A stretch of DNA of 64,000 bases from Fragilaria crotonensis. Lineage: Eukaryota; Bacillariophyta; Fragilariophyceae; Fragilariales; Fragilariaceae. Position 1 is the stretch's first letter. Each line of letters starts with the position of its first letter. Below are positions 45,901 to 57,345 of this stretch, piece by piece. The notes under the pieces are model-generated. The model did no database searches. It was not told where the DNA came from and saw only the letters and a list, made by a program, of their open reading frames with translations. The DNA is taken from NCBI GenBank assembly GCA_022925895.1, contig JAKSYS010000264.1, forward strand, positions 1 through 64,000. The letters are read 5' to 3'. Position numbers and translations under genes: made by a program.

Positions 45901-47249
45901 AGTGGATGAAAAGCAATCGGGCCGCTCGAGACAATCCTCGTCGTGGTGCTTACGGCAACATGGGTATTCATGCGGATTCTTCGCAGCAGCAATATTTGAC
46001 CCCCCACTTTGTTTCCGAAATGAATGAGGTTCACGGAACACCTTCTCAGAATGCTTACCTCCGCATGTTAGGTTGGTTGAGTAAGATTCCATTTGATGAG
46101 GATGAGTTACACACTCTCAGGCAGTATTTCTATGATGTTGATGGCGGCGAAGGTGATCGAGGGAGTGATGGGTACATTAACCTGAAACTTCGAGGAGATC
46201 TCCTGGCCGCACTTGATAGCGGAGAAGCCGATGAGATTCGAGATCAGTTTCCTGATTTTGCCGTCAAATTCAAGGGTTCGGTCGGATTTAATCTTGATCA
46301 ACTAGACTCCCTCCTGGCACGACACCGTGGCAATCGCTCCGAGGACCGTCTTCGACAAAGCGCCCTTGTACGAGGAGGACGTTCCGTCGTTCGATGTTGA
46401 AGATTATCATAACGCTCCTTCGTCTGATAATGACAGCGAGATCAACTCAAGTGGCGTCCCAAGTGACGTGGAGATGGATACTCGAAAACAGTACAATATC
46501 CAGTCCTCTCTGTCATCGCTCTCGCGTCATTCCATGATGCGATGCGGGTCGGACCGTAGCGTTCGAAGCGGTGGCTCTACGATGACAGATCGGAGAAATC
46601 GAGCGAGGACGCGGATCACGATGTTTCGCCCTTTTGAGCTTAAGCTCGAGGAGCTCAAATCTACGGCCAAAGACATGATGGAACACGAACCAGATCCTGA
46701 TCAGCAAGACATAATCCTGACCCAATACGCTGAGGCATCCCTGACAATTTTGAGGCAGCTTCGATACCACTGCATGAACAGTGGTCTAGATGGCTGGAGA
46801 CAGAGTGGGTTACGTCGCAAGGTTCTCATCGTCGATGACAGCTTGATTACGCGCAAATTGGTCGCCAGAGCTTTTGAAAAAGCCAAGTTCATAGTGGACA
46901 CTGCTGAAAATGGCGTTGAAGGCGTCAAGAAGATGAAAGCATCAATCTACGATATTGCTTTTATGGACATTGACATGCCGGTAATGAATGGTTTGAGGCA
47001 ACAAAGGCCTTACGACAGTGGGAAGATACTCAGAGACCCGGCGCTCGCCAACCTATCTGTGCTTTGACAGCTGCCTACGTCGACGATTTTGAACGAAGCG
47101 AGCTTATGAAGTTTAAGGAGGCTGGCTTGGATGTGATGGAAAGTAAGCCATGCAATATTCCCCGTCTTTTTAAGGTCGTGGACGATGTATCACCGATGTT
47201 TAGCGACTTGAGCATCAGTGTCTCGCAGGGCTCATTCAACTCGACGTGA
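42934..47249 (+). CDS. PAS - leucine-rich repeat - response-regulator receiver protein
   Basis: About 1,380 residues. Exon 1 (42934-43294) ends VHYMTIAEDG; exon 2 (43380-43446) adds TILEATETITGFPPEALLM; exon 3 begins 43536 with WYDSVYEDDLPGF. Together they form a PAS domain ending EGEWVWLATKVLSYIDEP. A linker leads to a ribonuclease-inhibitor-type LRR region (44600-45740) with repeats such as LDRLDLSNNELGNDG and ISLSLDKNSIGDQGCQL. A conserved ~200-residue block follows. The C-terminal receiver domain has all key residues: VLIVDDS (acid pair), FMDIDMPVMNG (phospho-Asp), ALTAAY (Thr) and ESKP (Lys). Three single-base shifts (near 43578, 46365 and 47000) break the frame in this assembly. No kinase is fused, so it probably takes phosphate from a separate histidine kinase and senses through PAS. 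Cytosolic, no TM. Confidence 0.8.
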
Positions 47250-48132
47250 TCGGCACAACCGCAAGCTAAGACTAGAGTCATCCACAACAAAGTTGAAAGC
47301 AAAAACTATGATAAAACACTATGCATTTACGTATATAGGCTGGAGGCCTTGGGCGTTAATGCTCGCCTTGAACGTGGTCCAACATGTTGAGTGCATGGTT
47401 CTGGCGTCCCATGTCAGATGTCTACGAGAATAGGTCGACTCTTCAAGCGACTCGACTCTTGCATTATTTGGCTAGAGCTAATCGAAACCATACGCTGAGA
47501 CAGAGGTTTTATGCATATTCAATATTCATATATTCATAGAGAGTATTGTAAAGTACTCGATTACCAAGTATTCCGAGTACTAGTACTGTACTCAGAGTAC
47601 AAGTACTACATCGCTAATAATGCACACTCGCCTCTCGCCTATGACTGTACTACCAGGTACTAGCTACCAGGTAGTAGCGTACGAATACATAGGATAAAAA
47701 CACGTCTCTCCCTATGCGGTAGAGAGTATAGAGTAGCTTGGTACTGTAGTACTTGTACTTGTGTACCAGGCATGGTACCTGGTACCTGGTTCTCGTACTC
47801 TGAGTATTCTGTTGTATGTGTCATATATATGTTGCGTAGGAATAAAAATGGTTGATTCTTCGAAACGAGATCATAACGTCCTCAATCCATCCGTTGCCGC
47901 TTGGCGCCACACAGCCTAATTCGGAGGTGGCAGGGGCAGCTGCCAACGCGCGCGACATCATAAAGATATGCATTTACATATACATCCATGATTCATTGAC
48001 TCTTCGCCGTTTTTGATTTCAAGCGGGAGTGCGGGAAGCGCATCATTGCATTCTTGTTGTCATTCATCGTTTGTGAAATCAAGCAGCTCCTTTGTCGCCA
48101 CAAGCTCTCAAGACTACTCGTATTCATCCGCC
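47250..48132 (+). promoter_or_regulatory. Upstream region with dense GTAC island
   Basis: About 880 bp. Between 47545 and 47810 there are about 16 GTAC motifs, including GAGTACTAGTACTGTACT and TGGTACCTGGTACCTGG. The island lies 320-590 bp upstream of the next start codon. No gene seen. Confidence 0.45.
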
Positions 48133-49379
48133 ATGTCTGAAGAAACTGAAACGCAATTGGTTGCCGAAGCCGAAGCGCTCGCCGACGAAGCAGTTGAGAG
48201 GCAGAGGAAGTCAAGGCTTTCGCAGAGGACGTGCTCACTTCACCAACTGATGAAGGGACAATGAAATTTGCGGAGATTCAAGCTGGAGAAACTACCGACG
48301 TGACTGCTTCAGAAACAGTCGATGTGCCATTAACTCCTGACGAGGAAGCCGTCACGGAACCAGAGGCAGTCAATGAAAGCGGTACTATCCCAGCGATGGA
48401 CGAAGTAGCCGATGAAACGACTCCGGAGGTACCAGTAGAAGAATCTGGTATAGAGAAAGACCCAGAGGAAACAGTGTCGTCAGATGTTATTGAAGGAGCT
48501 GTTGAATTGGAAGAAGTCTCAGAAGAAACTGACGTAACCGAAGAGGCTACGGAGGTGCCAGAGGCCAGCGAGGCTGTTGAAGAGACGGAGGAAGCACCAA
48601 CTCCAGAGGCAGTCGACGCAGTACCTGCTGCAGTACAATCACCAGGGGAGCCTGTGGATGTTGAGCCATCGGCTCCAGCTGAAGAAGGTCCTGATCCGGT
48701 TGCCGACGATGAGGCATCGCCGTTTGCGGGGGAAGCGCCGGAACCCATCCCCACAGAATTAGCGGAATCTGCTGCTGATGGAGCGGTCCCCCTACAGGAC
48801 GAAGCAGACACTAAGGATGCTTTAGTCGAGCCGGTGAAAAATGAAGTCAATCCTGCAGAAGCAGAACCCTCTGTTGAACCCTCCACTGTGGAGGAATCGC
48901 CAGACGAAGCGGCTACGATCGCAGCGTTGGACAGTCTAGAAATCCAAGGCTCCCCAACTGACGAACATCTTCCCGTGGACCCAGCGGTATCAGATAATGG
49001 TGCAGACCCACATCCCGATATTGACTCTGCTCCGACAGATGAAGTCAGACTTCACGAGATCTACCAAAGTGAGATTGTAACCGAAGAGGAAGCCCTCCTA
49101 GCAGCGCAGAAGAAGTTGGAAGAGGAAGAAGAAGAGCGACTCAAGCAACTTGAGATTGCCGAGACGCTCGCCAGAAAGGAAGCTGAAAATTTGGCCCAAC
49201 TTGAAGCGGAACAACGGGCATTGGAACTCGCAACGAAGGAATTGATTCCCATGGACGAAGCTCAAGCCGATGGTGTTCCCCTCAGCCCTTCAGGCAAGGT
49301 ACGGACTCTTGATTTAGCTGATGTCGAAACCAAAGCTCAACAGCAGGCAAATGTTGATTGTGGGTGCATAATTCTTTGA
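48133..49379 (+). CDS. Acidic protein with coiled coil and CaaX prenylation end
   Basis: About 415 residues. ATG 48133 gives MSEETETQLVAEAEALADEA; one missing base in an AGG run near 48200 joins it to VKAFAEDVLTSPTDEG and the long frame to 49379. The body is extremely rich in Glu, Pro, Val, Ala and Ser (PVEESGIEKDPEETVSSDV and similar) with no cysteine until the end. Near the C-terminus is a charged helix, probably coiled coil (LAAQKKLEEEEEERLKQLE). The chain stops with DCGCIIL: a CaaX box ending in Leu, the preferred type for geranylgeranyltransferase I, with a second Cys two residues before that could be palmitoylated. I infer a peripheral membrane protein anchored by its C-terminus, with a disordered acidic body. 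No family recognised. Confidence 0.75.
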
Positions 49380-49793
49380 GGCCGGAACATCAGATCTTGA
49401 ACGCATTCATTACGTCGTTTGTTCATCTTGGATGGGGTATTGGTGGTTGTTTTAGAAGGTAAAATGAGAGATTACAGTGTACTGTGACAATGATACATAA
49501 TCGGACAGCTACATAGAAATAAGTTTATGACGTTCTTCACGGCTTTCGGACTGAGCGGGAAGTCTATGCTCTCAACATGTGACATAGCAAGTTCAGCACC
49601 ATTGCTACGATCCCAGGCGGAGAGCGGATGGTTGTCAAAGCACATTGCGTGATCAAGTCCGCGGCCTACCGGCAGCAGTTCGTGAATCTCCGCGTTTGGC
49701 GTAACGACTCTATTCGCAATGGGTAACGGCAGTTTGATTTACTGATGAGCTCATAACATTTCTTAAGCTTTACTAATAAAGGAGCTATTCAAT

Positions 49794-49803
49794 CTACCGG
49801 TAG
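49794..49803. repeat. CTACCGGTAG palindrome, copy 3 of 4
   Basis: Perfect 10-bp palindrome within ATCTACCGGTAGGTTCA. Confidence 0.6.
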
Positions 49804-52312
49804 GTTCAATTTTCCATTGGCTGATTCTTACTGGTATGCTTTTGCAAAATTGGTATTTTGTGGGATCTCGCATATGACTCTTCATAACATTGATACTTAA
49901 ATTCTTCTCACATCTTAATCACTAGCTATTCTATTTCTAGGCGAGTGCAATTCATGCTACTGGCCCTGACGGGCAGGCATATTGCGTTATGAATTTAATT
50001 TGAAGATGCCATGAGAGAAAACTATATGATGCAACTCTCATTCTGAAATGACCTCTTGAGCCGCAGGTATGAAATACTGTGCTGGTGCTTGTGAAAGACA
50101 CGACTTACAGGACGGTGAAACGGTTGTGACTTTGGTAGCCAGAGATACTGGGACCAGAGATTAGCTAGGGTTCAAGAAGGTGCGGAATTGCCTAAAGGAT
50201 ATAAGTAGGGGCAGCAGTGCGAGCCAACAAAGTAGGAGCTGAATGAAGAATATTTTCCTCCTGTGAAAAGAGCAGAGGAGGAGGAGGAGGAGATGAAGAA
50301 ATGACATCATATAGCTCTTCAGTAGAATTCCAAGGGCAGTTTTCCTTGCTGAATGGCACTGGAAGACCAGTGCAACAGTTGTAGTAGTATTGCTTGGTAA
50401 TAGGAGCCAAAGACATGGAGACACCTGCCGATGGAGATGCAGATTCCTCCACAATCCAGCAATGAAGAATTGGAAAGACCAATGACAGACGAGAGTCACC
50501 AGGCAGCAGCACATTGGGGACATTGCAAAATGTCTAACAAGGCATCGAAGCTGCGCTGACAGAACAATGAAATGAGTGCTGACAGCAGCCAAGAGAGCCA
50601 AATAAAGGACGAACTTCCTCAGAAAATACCAGAGGATGATGAAGTTACAACATCATATTGCTCTTGATGCTGGCGAGTAACTGATCAATTCTCCTATAAC
50701 GCCACTAAAGGCTCCAGTTAAGCAGGTGGTTCACTCGGGGCCAATCACATTGGAACCAGAGATTGAGGTTCCTCATCACAAGGTGGATGAGGAGTGAATA
50801 GCAAGCTTGTGTTGCCATCAGATGGTGCAAAGTACTGTACTCGTAGAATTCATTTGAAATAGCCCCGAGGAGGCATGGAATTCACGCCGACTGAACACCA
50901 CCAGAATTGTAGCCAACTAAGTTGGGACCAATTAATCCAATTTAAATATCCTCTGCCTGTTGTGCCTGGAGTGCAACATCAACAGACAAGGGAGTTAATT
51001 GACCATTTGGTGGTCATTTGGAGACGGGTGAGCCTTGCACTGACAGGAGTTCATGACCAATGGACGAGCATGCGTGAGAGTTGATCACGAAGAGAACCCA
51101 ATGATCCTTTAATCTTCAGAAGGAATAGATCCACGATGGTGGTAGACAAAAAGCACGACAGCAACTTCGCATAGCAAATGCAGTTATTACTATGGACCTG
51201 CAAAAGACAGAATGTGTGTAAAAAACTCATCATTACCAGAGATTGTGTCTTCATGACATTAAAAAATTGCAATTGAGATTATATGCCAATGCAGCTCGCA
51301 AGCTCCCCTTGTAAGTCAATTCCTGCAGGACACATGTAGTTGGGAATTTGTTAACAACAACATGGTGGGACAAGTTCCTCATTGTGGCATAGCAACTGTT
51401 GAATGTGGTTGAATCATAGATGTGGCAAGGTTTGGTTTTTTGAGGGGAAGCAGAGTGGAACAATCTGTATTCGGAGTTTTAACCATGCATATATAGTGGT
51501 CCATGGAAAAGCATAGCCTATGGAAGATCAAGTTAAGCTCCTCCTGCTCAAAATCTGATGGTGAAATAGTACCAACCGTTTGTTGCCTTAGCTATTTTTA
51601 CTGTGTTCCTGCTGGTTTTTATTGGAGGCGGATATAATAACTCTGCTGTCATTGCAAACTATGGTGCCAACATCATCAACAGAAAATGCAAAATGACAGA
51701 GCTGCAATCCCTTAAGTTTGTTGGAGAGTCCATGCTCATGAAGGAGTAACAAAAAACCATTCTGTTACTGGTGTATACAAATCTGTTCTTGCTTGTACTA
51801 CGTAGATCCTATTGTATCGGCAGGAGCGTGATCAACAAGAAGGAATAATTGGAACCGGTTCATGTCATGAGATGAGGGGTGCTCCTCGCTCCCATAGCAG
51901 CCTTTTGTATTCCTTTGTGTGCTGAGTAGCATTTTCTGCCAATGATGTTAGTGGATCAACAAAATCCTTTTGATTGATTTCTTAGATCCCAGTGTTCTCT
52001 GACAAGCCATAAATGTCCACCCTTCCCAATGTTGGTTGGTCATATGTATTCACTTCCCCTTCTCTCAAACAACAGGAGTGTTTTGTCCACCAGCCATGCA
52101 TGCTCATTCTTGCAAAAATCTGTTGTACTAGGCCATCATGGCATGGCACCAAATGGCGCTATTGAACCTTTGGATTGTCAAGGTGAGTCAAATTGATGTA
52201 CAAACTGTCATACCTGTACTATTTGATTATACCTAGAGTAACAGGAGTGTGAGGTGTTGTGTACAGCAGTAAACAGGCATCATTTCTGTCAACACAACAA
52301 ATGCGGAATTAG

Positions 52313-52322
52313 CTACCGGTAG
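52313..52322. repeat. CTACCGGTAG palindrome, copy 4 of 4
   Basis: Perfect 10-bp palindrome within AGCTACCGGTAGGTTAAC; shares the extended 12-mer CTACCGGTAGGT with copies 2 and 3. Confidence 0.6.
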
Positions 52323-52923
52323 GTTAACACATCTTTTTTTCTATAATTACAATATTGGAAGCCAACAATTGGTACTGTGCTCTGGTAGGAATGTCAGTGG
52401 AAAAACTTTTTTTTAATTTTGCTTTGTCCTTGATGCGGTTCTTGTTGTGAGTCGCCCTCGTTTCCTTGTCGTGTACCACGTACAAGTACTACTTTTTAAA
52501 GGAGGGATTTTGTGAGCGGCACATCACTAAAAGGACAAGATGATCTCACTTTTTTTGTTGTGTCGATCACGACGTATGTCATAGTATGTGGGAGAGTGGG
52601 AGAGTGCGAGAGCGGAAATAAAACTGAAGTATTCGGAGTAATTTTTTCGGATTATTAGCGCAAGGTGGCCAAATCTACACGTATATATACATGAATATAT
52701 TTATATAGGATAGAGGCCCTTCCTGACATCATATGCATCTACGCATAACGTCAGCGTGGTATGCATACCAGGTACCAGGTACAATACTGTTCTCCCAACT
52801 CCCGCCGGAAGTCGTGCCGCTGCCATCTCGTGTCCTCGCGAACTCAAGAACTCCCCCCTCCGAATCTATGACACAAGGTTCAAATACCAGGGTAACAAGG
52901 CCATTCTCCGTTCTCCATTCACT

Positions 52924-54130
52924 ATGCAATCAAAATCACACGACAATGACGGCGACGATACAACACAAGCAGCTGAGATGGCATGGCCGTCAATAACTGA
53001 TCGACTTGCCTCTTCAATCCTGTCTTTGGATGTGAATTTCCAGAACCTCCAAGATGTGGAAACCAATCTGCGCGCACGCTCGAAGAAGCAGTCGTCATTT
53101 CTGGTGTTTCTCATTAATGGTATTGCAACGATGCTCATTGTATTGTTCTACTTGATATCAATCGAATCCTTGCTTGGGATCACACTGTGTGTCACCCTGA
53201 CGATCTTTACATACCAACAAATCCAAGCGGAAACAGATTACAACGGGAATATCATGAACTGGACCTTGCTCTCCTTTGCGATTGTGATTCCAATGTCATC
53301 GTCCATCAGCATGGCCTTTACCAGACGAGAAAAGGCTCTGACTAGTATTGCTGCACTTCGGTCTTTACTGTTCTCGATATACCAAGCTCATGCCTCGTGG
53401 GATTGGGGCACTTCCCTCCCCACGGGGCGGACCCAATCCAAGGTGGATTGGTTGCAGCATTCGGACGACGTTTTAAAAGACATCATGGCAATGAGTCACG
53501 ATCTCACTCGGTATTTGACCATGCCGTCAACATCGAGGGCCAGACATCGCATCATGCCCCTTGAGAAGAGGCAAGCGCACCAGGGCCGCGAGTTTGGAGA
53601 TCAACTCATGAATGCTGTCCTTACCCGTGTGGACCGCATCTCTTTATTGTGAAATATTGAAACTTGAAGGTTTGCCAGGGAATGAGGCTGCACGCATCAG
53701 ACAATGGGAACGAGAAGTTGTGCTACAGATTGAAACGTTGCAGGTTATCAAGGAATATAGAACCCCGCAGGCATTGAGAAGCTTGTGCCGCCTCTCTCTC
53801 CGTTTCCTGCCGCCATACTACGCACCCTTCTATGCGCAAATGGCGGTTGATCTCAACTCTCTTGAGATGGCTATTGCGTTTTCAATTTTGACCAGTTTTG
53901 CCTTGACGGCCTTGTTCGAATCGTTGACGCAAATGGAAGATCCCTTTCTTGCTCAGATTACGTTGGATGGAATAGATGTGCCACGAGAGCTGCAACAGCT
54001 CCAATACAAGTCTGATGTCACAACGCAATGCAGTCTTTTCAGCAAAGCAAACGAGTCGGTGAATGGACTTCCGAGCGAACACTCGAATCTCGAAACTAGT
54101 CAAAGCCTACGTATCTTCGGTGAATACTAA
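52924..54130 (+). CDS. Multi-pass membrane protein, unknown (bestrophin-like layout)
   Basis: About 402 residues from ATG 52924 (MQSKSHDNDGDD); the open frame itself begins at GTG and is not a good start. TM segments: two back to back at FLVFLINGIATMLIVLFYL and LLGITLCVTLTIFTY, one at WTLLSFAIVIPMSSSISM, and one in the C-terminal half at LEMAIAFSILTSFALTALF. Conserved-looking blocks are RREKALTSIAALRSLLFSI and, after the last TM, QMEDPFLAQITLDGIDVPRE. An Asp-Pro-Phe after the last TM and the spacing recall bestrophin-type chloride channels, but the match is weak. One missing base near 53640 (CTCTTTATTG) splits the gene into two frames; joining them gives RISLYCEILKLEGLPG. The context gives no further clue. 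Confidence 0.65.
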
Positions 54131-54311
54131 ACATACGTATCCTACATTTGTTTCTTTTGACTCACTCAGAGAACGTAGATATCTGAGTTGCTCAGACGAC
54201 GACCTGTACTCAAATCTTCGCCACCTCCGCCAGCCTGCTCCGTCACGTCATTGATGACTGCCAAATCTACCTTGACTCTTCTGCTGTGGTCATCATCTGC
54301 GTACATCATGG

Positions 54312-56483
54312 TCACAAGACATAGCCAACGCTGACAGACTCAAAGTCGTACACCTTTTGCGCATACACATTGTTGGCGTCGGCATTGGACGTGCCAGCGA
54401 AACTCACCAAAATTTGATCAAAGTTAAGACAGGCGCGCACATTGGGCGTCATTGAATTCTCGGGCCAAAATCCATGGTTGAGGCGAATTGCTTCTTTCGC
54501 GTCATCCGCCAAAATAGGAGATTCACAATCCAACGTGTGCCGCACTGTCCATACACGCTTGAAAAAGGGTGATCCGGAGTTTCGACCTCGAGTTTCGAGA
54601 ATACTCGTTTGGAAGCAATCTTGCCATAAGGGTCTTCTTCAAATGGTAGTTCTGAACGGTTGGCTTGCTCAACCACGCGGCTTGCCAGGTGCTTCAATTT
54701 ATTCTTTTCTGACTCACTCAGAGGGTTTTGTCGATAGGAATCATCCACGATGGACCGTTCGATTCGATGGCCGACGGCCTTGCCCTTGCGACGCCGACGG
54801 CGCTTCGATCGTGACCGCAATAGGCTTTCGGCCCTGGATCCATCTATCGAGGCAACAATATTCAAAGTGCAGTCCATGATCTCTCCCCCGGTGATGGCGT
54901 GCATTTGATTCGCGATGCGAAACTCCAGCACTGGGCAGGGAAGTTCCGTTAGATTAGTGCTCGCGTTTGTCGAACTATCGCTGGCACTCTTGGCACTGCG
55001 ATCATCTGCAATGTCTGCGTCCTCCACCAAGACACCTTGTCCATACCGAACCACCAACGGATCAGAGAACTCCACCTGTGCGATGCTTCTCACACGTGCG
55101 ACTTTTCCGAACATAATGGCGCCACAAAACTTCCAAAGAGGACTCCGACAAAAGCTTCGAGTGCGCAAAGAAAGATAATAGGAGCGCATTGGCCTTGATT
55201 TTGTAATTGCTTCGATGTTGTCGGGTAAGTCAAACCGTAGCCCTGGGGCACAAGGAATCGTGTTAGAAATTTGAAAGAAATGCAACGGTGTATACAAGCA
55301 GCCGATCAAAGCAATGGCATACCACTGTAGCAAAGTTGGTCCACGACAGTTGAAAAGCATCACCGAAATCTTGGAATGTAGACGAATCTGTGGCGTTTCC
55401 AAAAAATACTCCATTGACATATATACATTCGGGTCCAATTCGGCCACTCCAAAGAAGAAGAAGTGCGAAGAAAAGTATACCTCCAAAAAATCCCAGGGCA
55501 GCGGAAAAGAAGACTGTTAGGAAAGATTGACGGAAAGTCCAATGCAAATAGCGCGTAACGTAAGTGTTGGGTTCAAAGCCACAGCAGGAGCACTGTTGAT
55601 CATTCCCACTTGAATCATCGTATATCACAGCATCTGAACCCTGAATGCCTAAAACACCTAAAACGCTAGTCGTCAAGGTGTTTGTGGGTTTGCGGTTGGA
55701 TAATCGAAACTGTGTTGTTTCGTACTTTTGTTCGCCTGCTTCAGTCTCATTGCCCTCTCCTTCATCATTGCCCATAAAGAGTTTTGAGGGCACGCTTTGC
55801 ATGCGCACACTGCGTGATAGCACTTCGAGTCGCCCATGCTGCGACTGGAGTTGTGAATCGTTGGCGTATGCTCCACTCCATGATTGCCTTCGCCCCAGAT
55901 GTGTTTTGGTCTGGGATTGTCGTCGTAATAACGGTGCAACATTGTCCGAGAAATCGTTTGACGTATTGACTTCGTCTCTGAAACCTCTCCATCGGTTGAC
56001 AATCGTATGCCGGTCGAACCTTGAGGATGAGAAAGTGGTTATGAACGGTGAGTTTGGAGGGACGGAGAATTCTTAAGCGCAAAAACTTCAACAATATTGC
56101 GACGAATTGTCTCTACGCTCAACCCTCAATGGACAGCTGCAGTCATACGTCATGCATCGTGGGCTATGCTGCTTCCCAGCAAATGCCAGTAACGCGTTCG
56201 TATCGTGACGTACCTGAGCATAGAATTCTCTGCAGACAATTGAACTCGGTTTCTCGACTTCCTCAATGTCAGCATGATCAACGGCCAATGAATCGTCATG
56301 CGGTGTCTTGGGATGCTTAGTCCTCCTTCGAAACAAGAGCGCGGATGATCCTCGAGATGCAGTGACATCTCCGTCCGAAATGTTGCTACCTGTTCCACTC
56401 AATTCGTGATCTTCTGGGATGAAAAACATGGAACCAAGGCTACTGGTAGAGTTTTCACGACGACTGCCCGAACGTGAGGCCAT
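54312..56483 (-). CDS. Inward-rectifier (Kir-type) potassium channel
   Basis: About 630 residues in three exons. Exon 1 starts at ATG 56483 (MASRSGSRRENST). A 194-nt intron (56020-56213) leads to FDRHTIVNRWRGFRDEV, which resembles the Kir N-terminal slide region. TM1 follows the CCGFEPNTYVTRYLHWTFR block (FFGGILFFALLLLW). The pore helix is FGDAFQLSWTNFATV; an 80-nt intron (55243-55322) cuts the selectivity filter between TV and GYG, and exon 3 opens GYGLTYPTTSKQ. TM2 (APIIFLCALEAFVGVLF) is followed by the Kir cytoplasmic domain (GKVARVRSIAQVEFSDPLVV; LPCPVLEFRIANQMH; VRHTLDCESPIL). Single-base shifts near 56250, 55130 and 54565, all in A or T runs, break the frame. A K+ channel of the plasma membrane or an inner membrane. 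Confidence 0.85.
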
Positions 56484-57345
56484 GTTGGACGCCACCCAAT
56501 TCTTTCACCGCCTCTCACGGAATAGGCGAGGATGGACGTATTGCTCACTCAGTGACGATAATTGCAGGGTTCGCGTTCAGTACTCTTGATTCCATTCAGG
56601 TGACTGCGTCCATGTGTCATTTGTAACAATGATGTACTGGTACGACTACGCCGAGTATTTGTTTTTGGCTTGTTTGTGTGGAATCAAGTAAAACCTAATA
56701 CTGGCTGCTCATTGCCGAAGGGCCAACGTATCATTATGCGAGCGTACTAATGGGACCGATGTCACGATATCATGAAGTGGTATTTACGGCATCATCGAAT
56801 CTGGAGGATCCGCGCTTCGCACTGCCCTGTCCACTACACTCAGAGTACATATGCGACGCTACAACAACAAATCAATTATTGTTCAAATCAGGGACAAGCA
56901 ATATAAATCCAAAATGTCATAGCACCGAATCAGGCACATGACTTCTTGATGTGAAAAACGATACACTTGGATCAATACTGAATATCCGGAATACATTTCT
57001 AATTACTATATATTTGGATGTACTTCTTTAGGTGAAAATGACATTCTAAAAATCTGTCCGTTTTCATATTTATGGCCAATGACAAAAACCGAAGAATTTT
57101 GACTGACGCTTGTACAGCTGGTTACGCAATCAAGGATCTTGAAGTAGGCCGCAGTAATAATTGTACATGAGCATATTCTTTCGCATGTAGATACCGTGAA
57201 ACGACGTCACGAATCCAAATACTTTACTCGGTCGCAACGAGGGCTTCGACCATGATATTTGACACAACACTGCAGATCACACTTGCGTAATTGGCCTGAC
57301 TGACGCTGAAAAAGGGCTTGGTGATTGCCTTCAGTATCCAGCCAT
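56484..57345. other. Intergenic region between the Kir gene and DNA transposon 2
   Basis: About 860 bp. A few GTAC motifs lie near the Kir start (56580-56650). The part nearer the transposon is AT-rich (56940-57080). No inverted repeat that could mark the transposon end was recognised. Confidence 0.4.

Larger units (their letters stand above)
49380..52923. other. 3.5-kb gene-poor region
   Basis: No supportable gene on either strand. The longest frame (50161-50601, minus) is Leu/Cys/His-rich and looks like the reverse of purine-rich DNA (GAGGAGGAGGAGGAG). Two CTACCGGTAG palindromes lie at 49794 and 52313. The last 450 bp, upstream of the next gene, regains GTAC motifs (CGTGTACCACGTACAAGTAC near 52475 and CAGGTACCAGGTAC near 52770). 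It may contain decayed repeats that I cannot classify. Confidence 0.45.

Noticed and set aside
48278-48886. 202-codon antisense frame rich in Ser, Thr and Ala
   Set aside because: It is what a Glu/Pro/Ala-rich gene gives on the reverse strand; no start context or domain.
50161-50601. 146-codon Leu/Cys/His-rich frame
   Set aside because: Produced by purine-rich simple sequence on the other strand; no splice or start support.
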